Shown piece after piece: positions 6,296 through 7,903 of a stretch of DNA of 7,903 bases (position 1 is its first letter; each line of letters begins with the position of its first letter). The stretch is from an uncultured Flavobacteriales bacterium (lineage in GTDB: Bacteria; Bacteroidota; Bacteroidia; Flavobacteriales; BACL11). The notes beneath the pieces were generated by a model that saw only the letters and a list, made by a program, of their open reading frames with translations, was not told where the DNA came from and made no database searches. A program made the translations under genes and the position numbers. The stretch spans positions 1 to 7,903 of the forward strand of contig CAJXFN010000064.1 in assembly GCA_913052655.1 (NCBI GenBank). The letters are read 5' to 3'.

Positions 6296-6510
6296 TATAA
6301 ATCAAATACACTTTTGCGCTTATATTTAAAATGATTTCTAATTTTAAGGATAAAAACCATAATTAAATATATGAGTATTGTAAAACTATTTGCAAATACT
6401 CCATATATAAAAAACAATCTTATTAATGAAGATTTAAGTCCTAACTTTGCCCCCCACCATGAGCTTACTCCAAAAAAATGCTTCTCAAAGATTAATTTAA
6501 ACAATTTCAT
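6295..6510 (-). CDS. Small PspC-domain-like membrane protein
   Basis: From the ATG at 6510 this encodes 71 residues. FFGVSSWWGAKLGLKSSLIRLFFIYG (12-37) has the PspC-domain layout: a short amphipathic entry with G-V-x-x-x-x-A-x-x-L-G, then S-x-I/V-R-L-F-F leading into a long hydrophobic region (31-56). The tail is basic and ends in RKSVFDL, an ending I recognise from small flavobacterial PspC-family proteins. PspC is an inner-membrane sensor of envelope stress in proteobacteria; whether these short Bacteroidota versions sense anything is not known to me. A longer frame opens with TTG at 6543, but that codon lies inside the predicted -7 element (6541-6548), so the ATG is preferred. WW at 18-19 replaces the small or polar residues usual there. 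Confidence 0.78.
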   Translation of the reverse strand: MKLFKLIFEKHFFGVSSWWGAKLGLKSSLIRLFFIYGVFANSFTILIYLIMVFILKIRNHFKYKRKSVFDL

Positions 6511-6540
6511 TCTTGTTAATTTACAATTGAATTCTAATAC

Positions 6541-6548
6541 CAAATGTA
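6541..6548 (-). promoter_or_regulatory. Probable -7 element for the pspC-like pair
   Basis: TACATTTG on the minus strand matches TAnnTTTG and lies 30 bases before the ATG at 6510. No TTTG or TTG is found at the expected -33 distance; instead the upstream bases are the T7A7 palindrome (6553-6566). This promoter may therefore depend on the A-tracts or on an activator, or it may be weak. Confidence 0.45.
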
Positions 6549-6554
6549 AACATT

Positions 6555-6672
6555 TTTTTAAAAAAATATAATGATTGATGAAATAATGATGATACTCTGT
6601 TGATTTTTAAAAAAATAAAAAACATAAATCATTGTATTATATTTCATATAAAAAGTTTTTAAAAAAATAAAA
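6555..6672. repeat. Three-copy T5A7TA repeat in the divergent intergenic region
   Basis: TTTTTAAAAAAATA occurs exactly at 6555-6568, 6604-6617 and 6656-6669; the last two extend to 17 identical bases (TTTTTAAAAAAATAAAA, 6604-6620 and 6656-6672). The starts are 49 and 52 bases apart, about five helical turns. The first copy lies directly upstream of the -7 of the pspC-like pair and the last within 30 bases of the ATG of the plus-strand DUF218 gene. The rest of 6511-6698 is AT-rich. No clear plus-strand promoter is visible: TATATTTC (6638-6645) and TATCTTTA (6674-6681) each miss the final G of the consensus and neither has a -33. The region is low in complexity, so some repetition is expected by chance. 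Confidence 0.5.
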
Positions 6673-6698
6673 GTATCTTTAACCTCAAAATATGATAT

Positions 6699-7448
6699 AT
6701 GTTTTTTATTTTTTCTAAAATATTATCTTTCCTTATAAAGCCCACGTTTTGGATTTTATTACTAATCATTTCTGCAATATTCTTTAAAAAACAAAGAAAA
6801 ACAATACTTTTTCTTTCGGTATTTTCTTATTGGTTCTTTTCTAATAGTTTTATCATAGACCAGGCATATAATATGTGGGAAGACACTCCAAAATCTATAT
6901 CAGAGATAACACAGAATTATGACTATGGTATTGTTCTAGGAGGATTTTCAGGTTACGATAAACACAAAAATAGAGTAGAATTTAATGACTGCGGAGACAG
7001 ATTGTTTTATTCTATCCAATTATTTAAATCAGGAAAAATTAAAAATATTCTAATTAGTGGAGGAAACGGACAATTATTAAACAATGGCTATATGGAATCA
7101 GAATGGGCTAGAGATTTCCTAATTCATTGTGGTATACCAGATGAAAATATTCTAATTGAAAATAAATCAAGAAACACATGGGAGAATGCCCTATATACTT
7201 CTGATTTATTACAGCAAGCTGAAAATAAAAAATTATTGTTAATTACATCATCCTGGCATATGAAGAGAGCTAAATTCTGTTTTAATAAGAATAATATGAA
7301 TGTAGATTTATTTACCACAGATTACACAAAAAAAGATATAAAATTAAATATTGAGTATTTACTATTTCCTAACTCAACATCATTTGTTAGATGGGAAACT
7401 TTAATAAAAGAATTTGTAGGAAATATCGTTTATAAAATCAAATTCTAA
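6699..7448 (+). CDS. DUF218 (YdcF/ElyC/SanA-like) membrane protein
   Basis: Encodes 249 residues: two N-terminal hydrophobic spans (about 13-29 and 34-53) followed by a DUF218 domain. Family motifs in order: YDYGIVLGG (74-82), ILISGGNG (117-124), SEWARDFLIHCGIPDENILIE (134-154), SRNTWENALYT (157-167) with the conserved N-T-x-E-N, and LLLITSSWHMKRA (179-191). Members such as ElyC and SanA in E. coli affect envelope integrity and peptidoglycan or lipid-carrier metabolism; biochemical activity is poorly defined, so the function here is by family only. The domain would face the periplasm if both spans form a hairpin, but topology is not certain. An overlapping ATG at 6692 is in another frame and stops after eight codons. 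It is the only plus-strand gene in the window, divergent from the PspC-like gene and overlapping pyrF tail-to-tail by four bases. Confidence 0.88.
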   Translation: MFFIFSKILSFLIKPTFWILLLIISAIFFKKQRKTILFLSVFSYWFFSNSFIIDQAYNMWEDTPKSISEITQNYDYGIVLGGFSGYDKHKNRVEFNDCGDRLFYSIQLFKSGKIKNILISGGNGQLLNNGYMESEWARDFLIHCGIPDENILIENKSRNTWENALYTSDLLQQAENKKLLLITSSWHMKRAKFCFNKNNMNVDLFTTDYTKKDIKLNIEYLLFPNSTSFVRWETLIKEFVGNIVYKIKF

Positions 7449-7903
7449 ATTCCTCTTTCTGAAAGAAGAATATCCATTTTATTTTGTAGTTGTTTAGCTG
7501 CTTTCCTGGAAGCTTCTGCAAAGTTAATCCCATCACCAGAATAAATTACCCCTCTGGAAGAATTTACTAACAGTCCGCAATCTTTATTCATACCATATTT
7601 AGCTACATCTTCTAAGTTTCCCCCCTGTATCCCAATACCAGGCACTAACAAAAAATGATGTGGAATAATTTTTCTTACTTCAGAAAGTTGTTTAGATCGA
7701 GTTGCTCCAATCACATACATCATATTTTTTTCCGACCCCCAATGTTTAGAGGTTTTTATCACTTTTTCGAATAATTTCTCACCATTTTTCGCTTCTATTT
7801 TCTGAAAATCAGAACTACTTTTGTTAGAAGTAAGAGCTAATAATATTGCCCACTTATTTTTAAATTCTAAAAAAGGAGAAACTGAATCTAATCCCATATA
7901 AGG
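7445..7903 (-). CDS. pyrF: Orotidine 5'-phosphate decarboxylase, C-terminal part (N-terminus beyond window)
   Basis: The frame stays open to the right edge: the codons before the first Met in the window read Pro-Tyr, giving PYMGLDSVSPFLEF, an internal motif of the long (type 2, about 270-residue) OMP decarboxylases. About 152 residues are present. Further matches are WAILLALTSN, YVIGATRSKQLSEVRKIIP, LLVPGIGIQGGNLEDV (phosphate-binding glycine loop) and LLVNSSRGVIYSG near the C-terminus. The N-terminal part with the D-x-K-x-x-D catalytic lysine lies outside and could not be checked. The enzyme makes UMP from OMP in pyrimidine synthesis. Its TAG and the TAA of the convergent DUF218 gene overlap within CTAA, so no separate terminator fits between them. 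The Met at 7897 is internal and not a start. Confidence 0.94.
   Translation of the reverse strand, partial: PYMGLDSVSPFLEFKNKWAILLALTSNKSSSDFQKIEAKNGEKLFEKVIKTSKHWGSEKNMMYVIGATRSKQLSEVRKIIPHHFLLVPGIGIQGGNLEDVAKYGMNKDCGLLVNSSRGVIYSGDGINFAEASRKAAKQLQNKMDILLSERGI

Noticed and set aside
6371..6571. Plus-strand open frame of 66 codons
   Set aside because: Antisense to the PspC-like gene and its promoter; the minus-strand protein has family features while this one does not.
6674..6681. TATCTTTA as the -7 element for the DUF218 gene
   Set aside because: It lacks the final G of TAnnTTTG and has no TTTG at -33; left uncalled.
7124..7318. Minus-strand open frame of 64 codons
   Set aside because: Antisense to the conserved DUF218 motifs (N-T-x-E-N and SSWHMKRA), so it is a shadow of that gene.

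Overview
The window looks like ordinary core chromosome of a low-GC member of the Bacteroidota, most likely a flavobacterium (Flavobacteriia). Three things point there. The gene order rpsU – xerC – short hpf – tRNA-Thr is the one I know from upstream of tuf/secE/nusG in flavobacteria. Several intergenic regions carry the Bacteroidota promoter form (TTTG at -33, TAnnTTTG at -7). The gene starts are A-rich and mostly lack Shine-Dalgarno sequences. The genus cannot be fixed from this sequence.

Layout, left to right (all minus strand except one gene). 1-60: 5' part of a tRNA-Thr(TGT), cut by the window edge, with its own promoter at 114-143. 195-1619: a translation cluster transcribed right to left: rpsU (bS21), a terminator-like hairpin, xerC, hpf. 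1676-3344: apt (adenine salvage) followed one base later by an acyl-CoA dehydrogenase gene. 3431-5922: an RmlD-like short-chain reductase whose stop overlaps the start of an AGCS sodium:alanine/glycine symporter gene. 6074-6510: two very small membrane-protein genes sharing one base, a PspC-like protein and a single-span coiled-coil protein. 6699-7448: the only plus-strand gene, a DUF218/ElyC-SanA-like membrane protein. 7445-7903: the C-terminal part of pyrF, running off the right edge.

The minus-strand genes fall into about five transcription units: (pyrF), (pspC-like + coiled-coil), (rmlD-like + agcS), (apt + acd), (rpsU / xerC / hpf), followed by the tRNA unit. Three promoters (tRNA, rpsU, rmlD-like) share exactly the same TTTG-N18-TAnnTTTG geometry. 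apt and the pspC-like gene have a good -7 element but no clear -33. These promoters also help choose starts: upstream TTG starts of the rmlD-like and pspC-like genes lie in or next to promoter elements, so the internal ATG is preferred.

I found no mobile element, CRISPR array, defence cassette or obviously foreign segment. The points most worth a second look are regulatory: a hairpin at the rpsU-xerC junction that could be both terminator and RBS lock for xerC; an rpsU leader without the strong SD reported for many Bacteroidota; and a three-copy T5A7TA repeat at about 50-base spacing in the divergent pspC-like/DUF218 promoter region. The small PspC-like/coiled-coil pair is the least understood protein-coding locus. 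There is no gene-free stretch longer than 300 bases; the largest gaps are 61-194 and 6511-6698.
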